A stretch of 64,000 bases of DNA from Mucilaginibacter sabulilitoris. Lineage in GTDB: Bacteria; Bacteroidota; Bacteroidia; Sphingobacteriales; Sphingobacteriaceae. Made by a program: the position numbers and the translations under genes. A model generated the notes under the pieces. The model did not search any database. It was given only the letters and a program-made list of their open reading frames with translations, and was not told where the DNA came from. Below, in pieces: positions 18,085-27,357 of the stretch; positions within the stretch are counted from its first letter, which is position 1, and each line of letters begins with the position of its first letter. The DNA lies in NCBI RefSeq assembly GCF_034262375.1, contig NZ_CP139558.1, forward strand, positions 3,286,001-3,350,000. Direction: 5' to 3'.

Positions 18085-18580
18085 ATATATTTATATATGG
18101 AGTATTTTGAGTCCACTTTACCATGAAATAAATAAAGGTTGGTCAATTGGTTGATATGAACAAAGATGTGCAAAGGCACACCTCATTTTTACTTAGGTGT
18201 TATCAAGTTATTGTACGATATTATCTAAAAGTAACTTTTATTGTGGTGTTGTTAATACCTAATATATTTAAACTTTAAGTATAAATATACTCCTTTAACG
18301 TAAACAGACTTTACGTGTAATACTCAAAACAACGAGACAGTTCATGATAGTTGATCAACGTATCACAACTACTTTGGCAAAAAGGGATTAAGATAGGATC
18401 GGGCAATAATTGCCTGTTTTTAGAAAGATTGTATTTGTCGATCGGGCTTTATTTTTTATTCCTGAAATTGAGCTTCCATCTTTTATAAACTACTTAGTTT
18501 CTGGCTAAGATCCGATTAATAACCTGATAAATATTTATATGAAAGTAGTTAAAACATTAGGACAATTTATTATAGAGAAG
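18085..18580. other. 496-bp intergenic region upstream of the acid-sugar operon
   Basis: No credible gene is seen. The region holds the 7-5-7 palindrome at 18298-18316, a perfect 10-bp palindrome GTTGATCAAC near 18350, a short hairpin ACACCT/AGGTGT (18178-18200) and, on the plus strand, a 7-bp stem with a TAA loop followed by Ts (about 18400-18421). The operon promoter should be here but no perfect -7/-33 pair is evident. Confidence 0.5.
18298..18316. promoter_or_regulatory. Candidate operator palindrome
   Basis: ACGTAAA and TTTACGT are perfect inverted repeats around a 5-nt spacer (CAGAC), about 214 bp upstream of the first operon gene. The shape suits a dimeric GntR- or LacI-type regulator, but no regulator gene is adjacent. 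Confidence 0.35.
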
Positions 18581-19999
18581 TTAAGTTGTTTTCAGGTATC
18601 TGCGAATTAATAAAATAACGCAAAATATGCCTGCTGCCGAAATAATGGAACTTACTGTTATAGCATTTACTATGGCTTTAGTACCTCCATTGGCCATTGC
18701 GCCAAATACAGCCACTCCCATTGCACCAGCTGCTTGCCGGGTAGTGTTTAAAACTGCCGAGGCGGTACCCGAGCGTGTTTTAGTTACTGTCGCCAATATG
18801 CTGGTCGTCATGGCCGGAACCGCGAGGCCCATGCCCATGGGTATGGTAATAAAAGGAATAAATAATTGCCAGTATGGTGTGCCTGCATGTGCTATCAGTA
18901 GCCCGGCAAAGCCTATAGTGCCTATGGTTAACCCTGCTAAAATAGGTATTCGTGTGCCATACTTTGCCATGAGCTTGCCGCTAATGAGGTTTGAAATGAT
19001 AAAACCTGCGGTTAGTGGTAAAAAAGCCATACCAGCGGTAAGTGATGAATAATGCAAAACATCCTGCAAGTACAAACTTAAAACAAATACGGTTCCGTAA
19101 TAGGTTCCATTCAGCACAATACCCATTAATATCAATACATTGAAATTTGATGATTTAAACAAGTCAAGTGGAAGTATGGGTGATATCGCTTTCTTTTCTA
19201 TGGTCAGGAACAACGCAAACATTAACGCGCTAAAAATGAGTCCGCCATATATGAATGGGTTTTTATATCCTAAATGGTGCAGCTCAATGATAGCTGCTAT
19301 AAGTGCGGTTAGCGCCAGCATCCAGGTTAACTGGCCTGGGATATCGAAACCTTTATTAGGATGCTTTTCGCTTTCCTTTAGCTTTATACTTAATAACATA
19401 CCTGCTAAACAAAGCGGGATGTTTACAAAAAATATCATCCGCCAGTTACTGATGTGCATAAGCAAGCCTCCAAGAATAGGTCCGGCGGCTATGGATACCC
19501 CGCCGGCGGCTGTCCATAATGCAACAGCTCTGCTTCGCTCGTCTTTATTATGAGCAAAACTTTGGTTTAAAATGGATAGTGAACTTGGTATCATGGCCGC
19601 AGCTCCTATGCCCTGCAATACACGAAACCCTATTAAGCTAAAAGGCCCCCATGCCAGGCCACACCCAGTTGAGGCTATACCAAACAACAATAATCCAAAC
19701 TGAAAAAGACGTTTTGATCCCAGCAGGTCGCTCATACCTCCGGCCGACAGCATTAATACTGCAAAGGCAATGGTGTAAGCATCAACTATCCATTGTAGCT
19801 CACTTACATCGGCAGAAAATGACCTGGATATTTGTGGCAGGGCAATGTTAACAATAGATACATCAAGTTGCGATACTACAAAAGCCAGGCTTGTGGTGCC
19901 GACTATAAAAATAAAAGGAAGTGTAGTTTTGTTGCCTGCATGCGTAGCCTGATTCTTCATGTCATCAAAAGTATCATTATGTGGCTTAGTAAATGTCAA
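18581..19999 (-). CDS. DHA2-family drug exporter (EmrB/QacA type, 14 TM)
   Basis: A 472-aa MFS transporter with about 14 hydrophobic helices. It has the DHA2 motif in helix 1 (LDVSIVNIALPQI), WIVDAYTIAFAVLMLSAG, and motif C-like GPILGGLL. These proteins export lipophilic drugs or other toxic compounds by proton antiport. No EmrA-like membrane fusion protein or TetR regulator is adjacent. The start at 19999 is used; an internal ATG at 19960 (MKNQ) is equally plausible because the first 13 residues are hydrophilic. Confidence 0.87.
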   Translation of the reverse strand: MTFTKPHNDTFDDMKNQATHAGNKTTLPFIFIVGTTSLAFVVSQLDVSIVNIALPQISRSFSADVSELQWIVDAYTIAFAVLMLSAGGMSDLLGSKRLFQFGLLLFGIASTGCGLAWGPFSLIGFRVLQGIGAAAMIPSSLSILNQSFAHNKDERSRAVALWTAAGGVSIAAGPILGGLLMHISNWRMIFFVNIPLCLAGMLLSIKLKESEKHPNKGFDIPGQLTWMLALTALIAAIIELHHLGYKNPFIYGGLIFSALMFALFLTIEKKAISPILPLDLFKSSNFNVLILMGIVLNGTYYGTVFVLSLYLQDVLHYSSLTAGMAFLPLTAGFIISNLISGKLMAKYGTRIPILAGLTIGTIGFAGLLIAHAGTPYWQLFIPFITIPMGMGLAVPAMTTSILATVTKTRSGTASAVLNTTRQAAGAMGVAVFGAMANGGTKAIVNAITVSSIISAAGIFCVILLIRRYLKTT

Positions 20000-20061
20000 G
20001 TTAATCTAAAAAGAACCTCGTTATCATAAAGATAAATTAAGTTATAGTACACCTTTTGCAT

Positions 20062-20069
20062 CAAAAATA
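20062..20069 (-). promoter_or_regulatory. -7 element for the MFS exporter
   Basis: On the minus strand TATTTTTG matches TAnnTTTG about 63 bp before the start codon. The -33 box is not convincing. Confidence 0.35.
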
Positions 20070-20260
20070 ATACAGAAATACTGGGGTAAATAACCAGATA
20101 ACTGGCCCTGAATTTTGCTTAAAAGGCTGGTTTTAGTATCTTTAAGGCACTTCTGGTATTTTATAAACTCACTGATAATTAATTGGTTACTTGTTTTGTT
20201 TTATCACGGAAAACTCCGGGGTATCTTGTTTTATAACCGGAGTGAAGATGAATAATATTA

Positions 20261-21622
20261 ATGAAAGATATAACCAAAGTACAGCAACCCTCATTTAAAG
20301 AAGCATTAAAATTCTGGTTCAAATTAGGATGGATAAGTTTTGGCGGAACGGCCGGACATATTGCCATTATGCATGATTATCTGGTTGATAAAAAGAAATG
20401 GATCAGTAACAGCCGCTTTCTTCACGCGCTAAGCCATTGCATGATTCTACCCGGTCCGGAGGCACAGCAACTGGCTATTTATATTGGATGGCAATTACAT
20501 GGAAAAAGGGGCGGGCTTGTCGCTGGTATCTTGTTTGTGCTTCCTTCTATGTTTATTTTATTGGGCCTTAGTATCATTTATGTATTGTTTGGGAACCTGC
20601 CATTTATCTCGGCCATGTTCAACGGGTTAAAGCCGGCTGTAATTGCGCTTATTATCATCGCCTTATTTAAAATAGCGCAAAAAGCTTTACGTGGGCCATT
20701 GCATTTTATGGTTGCCGCAATCGCTTTCGCCTGTATGTTCTTTTTTAATGTGTCGTTGCTTTTGATTATGGGGTGTACCATCGTTTTGGCGTTCTTTATC
20801 AGATACCTGAAACCATCTTTATTTCATAACAAAAAAACAGAAGAGACAATTGACCAGGAGGATGGCTATTATATTAACAAATACTCTACAAAACCCCAAA
20901 ACAGCTCTAAAATTAAGCCTTTAATAAAACTGGTTGCTACAGCATTATTTTTATGGCTGATCCCTTTTGTACTATTTAATTTATTTACTGATGATTTTCA
21001 TTTTTGGGATAGCCTGGCATTGTTTTTTACCAAAACGGCCTTTGTTACTATAGGTGGTTCATATACAGTAATACCCTACGTTGCACAGTTTAGTGTTTTA
21101 AAATTGAACTGGCTCACTAACTTACAAATGACAGATGGCTTCGCCCTGGCCGAAACTACTCCAGGCCCTTTGATTATCGTGCTTGCATTTGTGGGTTTTA
21201 TGGCCGGCTATAATCATTTCAGCGGCTCATTACTTATGGGAACGATTGGTCTTTTGGCCAGCACTTTTTATACTTTTTTGCCATGCTTCCTATTTGTTTT
21301 CGCAGGTGCGCCCATTGTTGAAAAAACACAGGGTAATCCTGTTGTAGAGGGCATTCTTGGATTAATTACCGCTGTTGTTGTGGGCGCCATCCTGAACCTT
21401 ACAATTTTTCTTGGCGAAAATGTCATATTTCCGGGAGGAATAGAGATAAAGAACCTCGACATTGTTTCGCTCGGATGGGTGATAGTATCGCTTATACTCA
21501 TAAAAAAATTCAGGATGAATGTAATTTACCTTGTTATTTTGAGCATACTGTTTGGCCTTGCCCATTACCTTATGGGAATGTTTTGGGATGACATTTCTAA
21601 TTATGTAAGACCGGAGATGTAA
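20261..21622 (+). CDS. chrA: Chromate transporter (ChrA, long two-domain type)
   Basis: A 453-aa CHR-family protein with two homologous halves. The N-terminal half has FKLGWISFGGTAGHIAIMH and the PGPEAQQLA signature; the C-terminal half repeats it as TKTAFVTIGGSYTVIPYVAQ and LAETTPGPLI. About 10-12 hydrophobic segments are seen. ChrA exports chromate (and possibly sulfate analogues) by the membrane potential. A hairpin ACTCCGG/CCGGAGT (20213-20243) lies just upstream of the start. A 101-bp gap separates it from the FAD enzyme downstream. Confidence 0.93.
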   Translation: MKDITKVQQPSFKEALKFWFKLGWISFGGTAGHIAIMHDYLVDKKKWISNSRFLHALSHCMILPGPEAQQLAIYIGWQLHGKRGGLVAGILFVLPSMFILLGLSIIYVLFGNLPFISAMFNGLKPAVIALIIIALFKIAQKALRGPLHFMVAAIAFACMFFFNVSLLLIMGCTIVLAFFIRYLKPSLFHNKKTEETIDQEDGYYINKYSTKPQNSSKIKPLIKLVATALFLWLIPFVLFNLFTDDFHFWDSLALFFTKTAFVTIGGSYTVIPYVAQFSVLKLNWLTNLQMTDGFALAETTPGPLIIVLAFVGFMAGYNHFSGSLLMGTIGLLASTFYTFLPCFLFVFAGAPIVEKTQGNPVVEGILGLITAVVVGAILNLTIFLGENVIFPGGIEIKNLDIVSLGWVIVSLILIKKFRMNVIYLVILSILFGLAHYLMGMFWDDISNYVRPEM

Positions 21623-21723
21623 ATATTTTAATGTTTAATTTTTATAAAACCCTCTGAATAGTATATTTAGCTTACATAAATCAAAGGCCGCCATTATTTG
21701 CCTTTATAAACCACGTAAAGCGA

Positions 21724-23223
21724 ATGACAGACATAAAAAGAAGGGTATTTATTAAAAGCACGCTATTGGTAGGTGTCAGTACCGTTTTAACTCCACAGCT
21801 TATACAAGCAACGGAAAACACAGACATTAAAAGTAAGTCCTCTAAAATGCCCTTATCCGCAGGCGCTAAAAAGGTTATAATTGCAGGTGCAGGCATTACA
21901 GGTTTGTGTTGTGCTTATGAGTTAATGAAGGCAGGTCATGACGTAGTTGTGCTGGAGGCCAGCGGAAGATATGGTGGGCATGTGTTTACTGGTCGAGATG
22001 GTTTGTCAGATGGTTTGTATGCTGATTTTGGTGCCGATCATATCACTAAACCGGGTTACGAACGCTTTTTTGAATATGCTGACGAGTTTAAACTAAAGGT
22101 GATCCCATATCCGCATGCGGAAGGTTCTGAAGCTGCCCCCGATAGTCATTCACAAAAAATGATAGCGGGTAAGTTTTATACGCCTGATATGCTTAAAGAC
22201 CCAGCGGTGCTTGCTAAGTTCGGGTTTAACGAAAAAGAAATAAAGTTCTTATCACAAAACCCCATGTATGCGCTGCGTGATTTCTACTTAAAGCCATACC
22301 TGGGTAAGTTTACCGATCCGTACCAGCCGTTTGGGGTGGGCTATGATGATTATGATAATATCCCAATCGCAGAGATATATAAAAAAGAAGGGGCTTCGCC
22401 GGGAGCCCTGCGGTTTTTGGGTGGCAGTACCACCAATGCCTTATATGTGCTCTGGCGGTCCGCAATCATGAATTTCAGAGGTATTCCATCATCAGAGGGC
22501 GATACTTATCACCTTAAAGAGGGTAACGAGCAGTTACCCATAGCTTTTGCCAAGCGTTTGGGTGCGCGCGTAAAGTTAAATCACCCGGTTACTGCCATTA
22601 AGCATGATGCTACTGGCGTAACCGTTTCCTGTAAGCCCTATGGTACTGATAAAATTGAGGAAATACGGGCCGATGTACTTGTAAACTGTATCACACTGCC
22701 CATATTTAAAAATATTCCGGTAAGCCCTCCATTATCGCCGGCTAAACAGTATGTGGTTAACCGCATGGGGTATTCATCACATCCTTTTTGTGTTTTTGAG
22801 GCCAGTACCAAATTTTGGCTCGATGATGGTTTTAAAAGTATCAATATGGAGTTTGAGCATCCTGATATATCATCCATTTGGGAAGAAACCAATGAGGTAG
22901 ATACCAGCCGTGTTATTTTAAAGGCGTTTTGCCCCGGCGGGGTTTCACCAGAGCGTGTTTTAGCTGCTTTTCGCGCGGTTTACCCGGGCAAACATGATAC
23001 GATTGAACAGGCGTTAATTTTTGACTGGACGAAAGATAAATTTGCTCCCGCCTGCGAAATGCAGCCATTCCCGATAGGTACCATGCATAAGTTCTGGCCA
23101 CAAATTATGATGCCGGAGGGCCGCATATATTTTGCCGGAACTTATGCCGATAATATGAGCCGCGGCATGGAATCTTGTATCCGCTCGGCACAACGGGTGG
23201 CGCAGGAAATCGATAAGCTTTAA
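21724..23223 (+). CDS. Secreted FAD-dependent amine-oxidase-like protein
   Basis: A 499-aa flavoprotein. The N-terminus KRRVFIKSTLLVGVS looks like a Tat signal, suggesting export of the folded, FAD-loaded enzyme. The Rossmann motif is IIAGAGITGLCCAYEL (GAGITG at 55-60), followed by the GG motif VLEASGRYGGHV, and near the C-terminus FAGTYADNMSRGMESCIRSAQRVA closes the FAD site. It belongs to the flavin monoamine oxidase/desaturase superfamily; the substrate cannot be named. It follows chrA in the same direction and precedes a SRPBCC gene. Confidence 0.85.
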   Translation: MTDIKRRVFIKSTLLVGVSTVLTPQLIQATENTDIKSKSSKMPLSAGAKKVIIAGAGITGLCCAYELMKAGHDVVVLEASGRYGGHVFTGRDGLSDGLYADFGADHITKPGYERFFEYADEFKLKVIPYPHAEGSEAAPDSHSQKMIAGKFYTPDMLKDPAVLAKFGFNEKEIKFLSQNPMYALRDFYLKPYLGKFTDPYQPFGVGYDDYDNIPIAEIYKKEGASPGALRFLGGSTTNALYVLWRSAIMNFRGIPSSEGDTYHLKEGNEQLPIAFAKRLGARVKLNHPVTAIKHDATGVTVSCKPYGTDKIEEIRADVLVNCITLPIFKNIPVSPPLSPAKQYVVNRMGYSSHPFCVFEASTKFWLDDGFKSINMEFEHPDISSIWEETNEVDTSRVILKAFCPGGVSPERVLAAFRAVYPGKHDTIEQALIFDWTKDKFAPACEMQPFPIGTMHKFWPQIMMPEGRIYFAGTYADNMSRGMESCIRSAQRVAQEIDKL

Positions 23224-23273
23224 CACTTTTCTGAGATACTAACGTTATCTGTTAAAGAAGGTTACTACTGATA

Positions 23274-23708
23274 ATGTGTACGGATATGTTAAAGCCTGTT
23301 CAGATAAGTCATTACTTTCCGGTATCGGCTACGCAGGTTTTTGACGCCTGGTTAAATCCAGAGGTGATTAAATTATGGATGTTTAAAAGTCCCACAAACC
23401 GAATTGTAAGTGTAAAAATTGAACGTTGGGTTGGCGGCAGTTTCTCTGTTTTGGAGTTGAGCGGAGATGAGGAAATTGATCATTATGGCGAATACAAAGA
23501 AATAACAGGCCTCCGGCATCTGGGCTTTTCATTAGAGGTTCCGAAGCATTTTCCAGGAGTTACTCATGTTGATATACATTTTGAACCCGAAGCTGATGGA
23601 TGCAAACTCACATTAACCCAAACGGGCGTTCCCGCCAAAATAACAGAAGGGCCCTGGACCGAAATGCTCAATAATTTAGAAGCCCTGCTTATGCAGAAAA
23701 GTCAATAA
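23274..23708 (+). CDS. SRPBCC/AHSA1-domain protein
   Basis: A 144-aa single-domain protein of the Aha1/START-like fold. It shows the usual opening HYFPVSATQVFDAWLNPEVIKLWMF, a middle ERWVGGSFSV, and the end LTQTGVP...GPWTEMLNNLEALL. These domains bind hydrophobic ligands in a deep pocket; the functions vary. The start is ATG 23274 or, equally, ATG 23286 (MLKPV). It lies 50 bp after the flavoenzyme on the same strand, so one transcript is possible. Confidence 0.83.
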   Translation: MCTDMLKPVQISHYFPVSATQVFDAWLNPEVIKLWMFKSPTNRIVSVKIERWVGGSFSVLELSGDEEIDHYGEYKEITGLRHLGFSLEVPKHFPGVTHVDIHFEPEADGCKLTLTQTGVPAKITEGPWTEMLNNLEALLMQKSQ

Positions 23709-23740
23709 TCTTTGAGGTTTGTGTTTACACTAATTACCTT

Positions 23741-24127
23741 TCACGGCACCTGGTTTATATGCGGGACCTGGAATTTTAGCCCCATTATGCCTATCATGAT
23801 CAGGGAAATAAAAAAAGCTTCTGTCCAGGTAACCGTCTTGTTAAAAATGGCCATTTCGGCAATTTTTATGAAAACAAGTGTGGCTGCTGTCCATATCGCG
23901 TAGGCAGTAGCTGTTGATAATTCTTTGATAGACAGGGAGAAAAAATAAACATTCCCTACACCAAAAATAATATAACCAAGCAACGGGGCAAGCAAAGGGA
24001 AACTAATATCAACCCGGTAAAAATTATGCCACGTGAGAAGTTTCAGATCATTAAGTTTAAAATACTTAACTGAAAATGTCCATGCGGTTTCAAATACCGC
24101 TGCTATGATGATATATATCCAGGCCAA
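23741..24127 (-). CDS. Small multidrug resistance (SMR) family transporter
   Basis: A 128-aa protein with four hydrophobic helices. The conserved membrane Glu is in helix 1 (AAVFETAW), and the SMR signature TAYAIWTAATLVFIKIAE covers helix 3. SMR proteins work as antiparallel dimers exporting cations, guanidinium or, for some relatives, lipid-linked molecules. It follows the sterol-desaturase-like gene by 11 bp, so it could flip or export the product of that enzyme. That link is inference only. It converges on the SRPBCC gene, 32 bp away. Confidence 0.85.
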   Translation of the reverse strand: MAWIYIIIAAVFETAWTFSVKYFKLNDLKLLTWHNFYRVDISFPLLAPLLGYIIFGVGNVYFFSLSIKELSTATAYAIWTAATLVFIKIAEMAIFNKTVTWTEAFFISLIMIGIMGLKFQVPHINQVP

Positions 24128-24138
24128 AGTTTACAGGG

Positions 24139-25095
24139 TTATTGCAAAATTTCTTCTTGCTGATGAGGTGTTAATGTTGTTTTTAATATTTCGGGTTGAT
24201 GAGTAATATTTACTTGTGAATTATCCTTTTTCCAAAACTTAAACAGGGCCGAAAGCAGGGCAGGCCTTAAATTGTAGTAACGCTTAAACCATTTGTATTT
24301 TAATAGTTTGTTTTCATCAAAGCGCTTTACCGAAAAAGCATGCTGCAAAAAGTAATCTTTAGGATATTCGTAACCAAGTCCCCAGTTTTCGGGCTTATCA
24401 CCGGGGGGATGACCGGGGTCATAGGCCGAACCAAACAGGTGGTCCCAAACGGCAAATTTGGTGGCAAAGTTAGCATGGAAAACTTCCTGGTAGTTGGCAT
24501 GATGCCATAAATGCAATTCGGGTGTGTTTATGATATACTTTAACTTACCCAGCTTTACATTGACATTGGCATGTATAAACATACCGAACATGGCATCGAG
24601 CATGGCCTTAATGGGCACTACGGCCGGATCGGCGCCAAGCAAAATGATAGGTGCAAATTCAATCGTTTGATTGATAATGATCTCTACAATGTGTGAGCGC
24701 GAACCGGATAAAAAATCCACTTCCTTGCCCGAATGGTGTGCCTCATGGATACGCCAGAATACTTTATTGCTATGCTGAAACCGGTGGAATAAATAAATGT
24801 ACAGATCGTGCGTAACAAGGAAAAACAGCACTTGTACGGCTATTGGCCAGTCTTTTACAAATTGAATAGCCGACCAGTTAAAATTGTGTTGAACAGGTGC
24901 TATCAGGTAATCAAATATCAGGATCTTTAAAAAGTAACTTTGAATAAGGGTGTACCAAACCAAGTCAATCCAGAAACCTTCCCTGAAAAACGACAGGCCT
25001 TTTCGATAGGGCGATAAACGCTCCCAGGTAATGATCAATATTATCCACAGAGCGAGTATCGTGGTAGTAACAGTAAGCAATTTATCCTGTGACAT
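24139..25095 (-). CDS. Sterol desaturase/fatty acid hydroxylase family membrane enzyme
   Basis: A 318-aa di-iron membrane oxygenase. It has about four hydrophobic segments and the eight-histidine pattern: HDLYIYLFHRFQH, HEAHHS, and later HLWHHANYQEVFHANF. Family members hydroxylate or desaturate sterols, fatty acids, sphingoid bases or carotenoids; the substrate here is unknown. A repeat-bearing 98-bp gap separates it from the SDR upstream, so it may be the downstream part of the biosynthetic operon or have its own promoter. The SMR gene follows 11 bp downstream. Confidence 0.88.
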   Translation of the reverse strand: MSQDKLLTVTTTILALWIILIITWERLSPYRKGLSFFREGFWIDLVWYTLIQSYFLKILIFDYLIAPVQHNFNWSAIQFVKDWPIAVQVLFFLVTHDLYIYLFHRFQHSNKVFWRIHEAHHSGKEVDFLSGSRSHIVEIIINQTIEFAPIILLGADPAVVPIKAMLDAMFGMFIHANVNVKLGKLKYIINTPELHLWHHANYQEVFHANFATKFAVWDHLFGSAYDPGHPPGDKPENWGLGYEYPKDYFLQHAFSVKRFDENKLLKYKWFKRYYNLRPALLSALFKFWKKDNSQVNITHQPEILKTTLTPHQQEEILQ

Positions 25096-25117
25096 AGTAT
25101 TGATAATTTGTATTAAA

Positions 25118-25192
25118 TATCATGTAGTTAGTATCAGTACTTTGTTCTCTTTTAATAGTCGTAATACTTGATACTAACTACTTGATACCTCA
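25118..25192. repeat. Inverted heptamer-repeat element between SDR and desaturase
   Basis: The right array is four 7-mers, TACTTGA, TACTAAC, TACTTGA and TACCTCA (25165-25192). The left arm (25118-25142) is its near-complement: GTAGTTAGTATCA (25124-25136) pairs perfectly with 25169-25181 and the flanks continue with few mismatches, giving a stem of about 25 bp around a loop of about 20 nt. The design is like 893-1017, with a different unit. Confidence 0.75.
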
Positions 25193-25193
25193 T

Positions 25194-25997
25194 TTATATA
25201 GCTGTCCACCCGCCATCAACCACCAGGTTGGCTCCGGTCATATAGGCCGATGCATCACTTGCCAGGAATATTAAAGCTCCCTGGTATTCATTGGCTTTCG
25301 CCATGCGCCCCAGTGGGGTTTTAAAAGAGTAATTTTGTATAAAAAATTCGCTCTGATTATTCTCAACTCCACCCGGCGAAAGTGTATTAACCCTAACTCC
25401 TTTGCTACCCCAGTAAGCGGCTAAAAAGCGTGTGAAATTTACGACGGCTCCTTTGGTTACCGGGTAAGCTGCCGATTTATAAAAATCCTGTTCACCAAGT
25501 GCGTTTTTATAGATGGATTGGTCAGGACCCACCATGCCATAAGTTGATGCGACGTTGATGATGCTGCCCGAACGTTGTTCGGCCATTACGCTTCCAAAAA
25601 CTTGCGAACATAAAAACACGCCAGTTATGTTTACATTAAGCGACTGCTGAAACGATTCGAGCGGATAGTTTTCAAAGGCTGACAGTTCCTTTGCTAACGC
25701 TGGATTTTCGAACATATCGTTAATGGCGGCATTATTTACCAAAATATCGATACTCCCGTAGCGGGTTAAAATCTTGTCACAGGCTACTTCAATCGCATGT
25801 TTACTGGTCACATCAATTTTTAAACCGCCATGACTTTCGCCTAAACTTGCCGCAAATGCTTCAGCTTTTTTTTCATCCATATCGGCAACTACTACATTGG
25901 CGCCTGCCATAACCAGGGCTTCACAATGCTTTTTACCAATTAAACCCAGAGCGCCAGTAACAATAGCTGTTTTGCCCTTTAAAGAAAATAATTCCAT
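25194..25997 (-). CDS. Short-chain dehydrogenase/reductase
   Basis: A 267-aa classical SDR. The nucleotide site is TGALGLIG (residues 15-22), followed by NNAA, the catalytic Ser region INVASTYG, and the YPVTK active-site Tyr/Lys. The end SDASAYMTGANLVVDGGW is typical. It likely oxidises or reduces a hydroxyl on the sugar or polyol handled by the aminotransferase and transketolase genes just upstream (gap of 4 bp). An insertion of about 12 residues around MFENPALAKEL, seen also in LPS-locus SDRs, fits nucleotide-sugar metabolism, but the substrate is not determined. Confidence 0.87.
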   Translation of the reverse strand: MELFSLKGKTAIVTGALGLIGKKHCEALVMAGANVVVADMDEKKAEAFAASLGESHGGLKIDVTSKHAIEVACDKILTRYGSIDILVNNAAINDMFENPALAKELSAFENYPLESFQQSLNVNITGVFLCSQVFGSVMAEQRSGSIINVASTYGMVGPDQSIYKNALGEQDFYKSAAYPVTKGAVVNFTRFLAAYWGSKGVRVNTLSPGGVENNQSEFFIQNYSFKTPLGRMAKANEYQGALIFLASDASAYMTGANLVVDGGWTAI

Positions 25998-26001
25998 ATA
26001 C

Positions 26002-27345
26002 TTATAAAGCAGCAGCTTTTGGCTTTATGTTATAATTGCTCACTTTACGAAACACAGCTTCCAGTACTTCACCTTTTAAATAGCTTTTGATATCGCCGCT
26101 TAAAATGGCTTCTTTTACAATTGGCAATACATCCCGGTAAGCTAAAAGCGTATAATCAATGTCCTCGGTAGTATGACTGTAGCACATATTGTGAAAACCG
26201 GCCCAAAGTACGCCGCGCTTTATCATTTCCTGCTGCATCAGTGTCTTTAGTTCGAGGGCATTGCCAGCCTCAGGGGTGAAAGTTACCATGCTGCGGCAAT
26301 TGTAACCAATGCAACGTGTGTACTGATTCATTCCCATTGATATGGCCAATTGATTATAACCATCTTTTAAAAGCGCCCCGTTTTGATCAAGGTACTGTGG
26401 CACATTTTTATCACGAAGCTCGTTGATAGTTGTTACGCAGGCTGCTAATGATAATGCCTCGCCGCCAAATGTGGTATAGCTAAATACTTCTGAATTGAGT
26501 AGTTCCATTACATCAGCGCGACCGGTGAGCAGGGCTATGGGCATGCCATTGGCACACGCTTTTGAGAAAACGGCCAGATCGGCCTTTACATTAAAATATT
26601 CCTGTGCCCCGCCCAAAGCAATGCGAAATCCAGTCCACATTTCATCAAAAATCAGTAATGTGCCATTTTCGCGGCATACTTCGGCTAATTGTTCTAAAAA
26701 GCCCGGTTTAGGAGCCTCAAATATAAAAGGTTCCAGGATCAGCACGGCAACTGTTTCATCAAGCGCTGCTTTTATTGACTCGATATCGTTATACTCAAAA
26801 GTATAGGTAAGTTCCTGTATGGCTTCGGGGATGCCGGCGTTGCGACTGGTTATACCTATATACCAATCGTGCCAGCCATGATAACCGCAGCAAAATACCT
26901 TGTCGCGGCCGGTAAACGCACGGGCAAGACGAATAGCTGCCGAGCAAACATCTGCGCCTGTTTTGGCTATTTTAACTGCCTCGGCGTTTGGAATTACCTG
27001 CTGTACCAACTCTGATAATTCTACCTCAAGCGGATGCATTAATGAAAAAGTAATACCATCATTTAATTGCCTGCGGATTGCCTCGTCAACAGCAGGATAG
27101 GCATAGCCCAAAGAAACAGGTCCTATGGCGGCGTTAAAATCTATATATTCATTCCCGTCGGCATCCCAAACATGTGATCCTTTACCTTTTACCAGGTATT
27201 TGGGAGACACTCCTTTACTGAACTGGCCGGGACCTTTGGCCAAAGTTTGAGTAACCGGTTTTTGTACTTTTAAAGCCCGTTCAAATAATTTGTCAGACTC
27301 GGTTATATCGGGATAGTTATTGGTAAGTTGTATTTTATTAGCCAT
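26002..27345 (-). CDS. Class III aminotransferase, GSAM-like
   Basis: A 447-aa PLP enzyme related to glutamate-1-semialdehyde aminomutase. It has HVWDADGNEYIDFNAAIGP, TGADVCSAAIRLARAF, the YHGWHDW segment, LIFDEMWTGFR (cofactor Asp234), and the PLP Lys262 in VFSKACANGMP. True HemL enzymes have a different Lys surrounding (GGGLPVGA) and lie with haem genes, so this is more likely an aminotransferase for a keto-sugar or ketopolyol. It is embedded between the transketolase subunits and the SDR (gaps of 12 and 4 bp). Confidence 0.85.
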   Translation of the reverse strand: MANKIQLTNNYPDITESDKLFERALKVQKPVTQTLAKGPGQFSKGVSPKYLVKGKGSHVWDADGNEYIDFNAAIGPVSLGYAYPAVDEAIRRQLNDGITFSLMHPLEVELSELVQQVIPNAEAVKIAKTGADVCSAAIRLARAFTGRDKVFCCGYHGWHDWYIGITSRNAGIPEAIQELTYTFEYNDIESIKAALDETVAVLILEPFIFEAPKPGFLEQLAEVCRENGTLLIFDEMWTGFRIALGGAQEYFNVKADLAVFSKACANGMPIALLTGRADVMELLNSEVFSYTTFGGEALSLAACVTTINELRDKNVPQYLDQNGALLKDGYNQLAISMGMNQYTRCIGYNCRSMVTFTPEAGNALELKTLMQQEMIKRGVLWAGFHNMCYSHTTEDIDYTLLAYRDVLPIVKEAILSGDIKSYLKGEVLEAVFRKVSNYNIKPKAAAL

Positions 27346-27357
27346 GGTTCACATTAA

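Noticed and set aside
18539..18610. Short plus-strand ORF starting MKVVKTLG
   Set aside because: It overlaps the end of the MFS gene and has no family or start signal.
24139..25095. Sterol or hopanoid biosynthesis locus
   Set aside because: No squalene cyclase, hopanoid or sterol genes nearby; the desaturase family is too broad.
25118..25192. CRISPR-like reading of the period-7 repeats
   Set aside because: Units are 7 bp, inverted and without spacers; no cas genes present.
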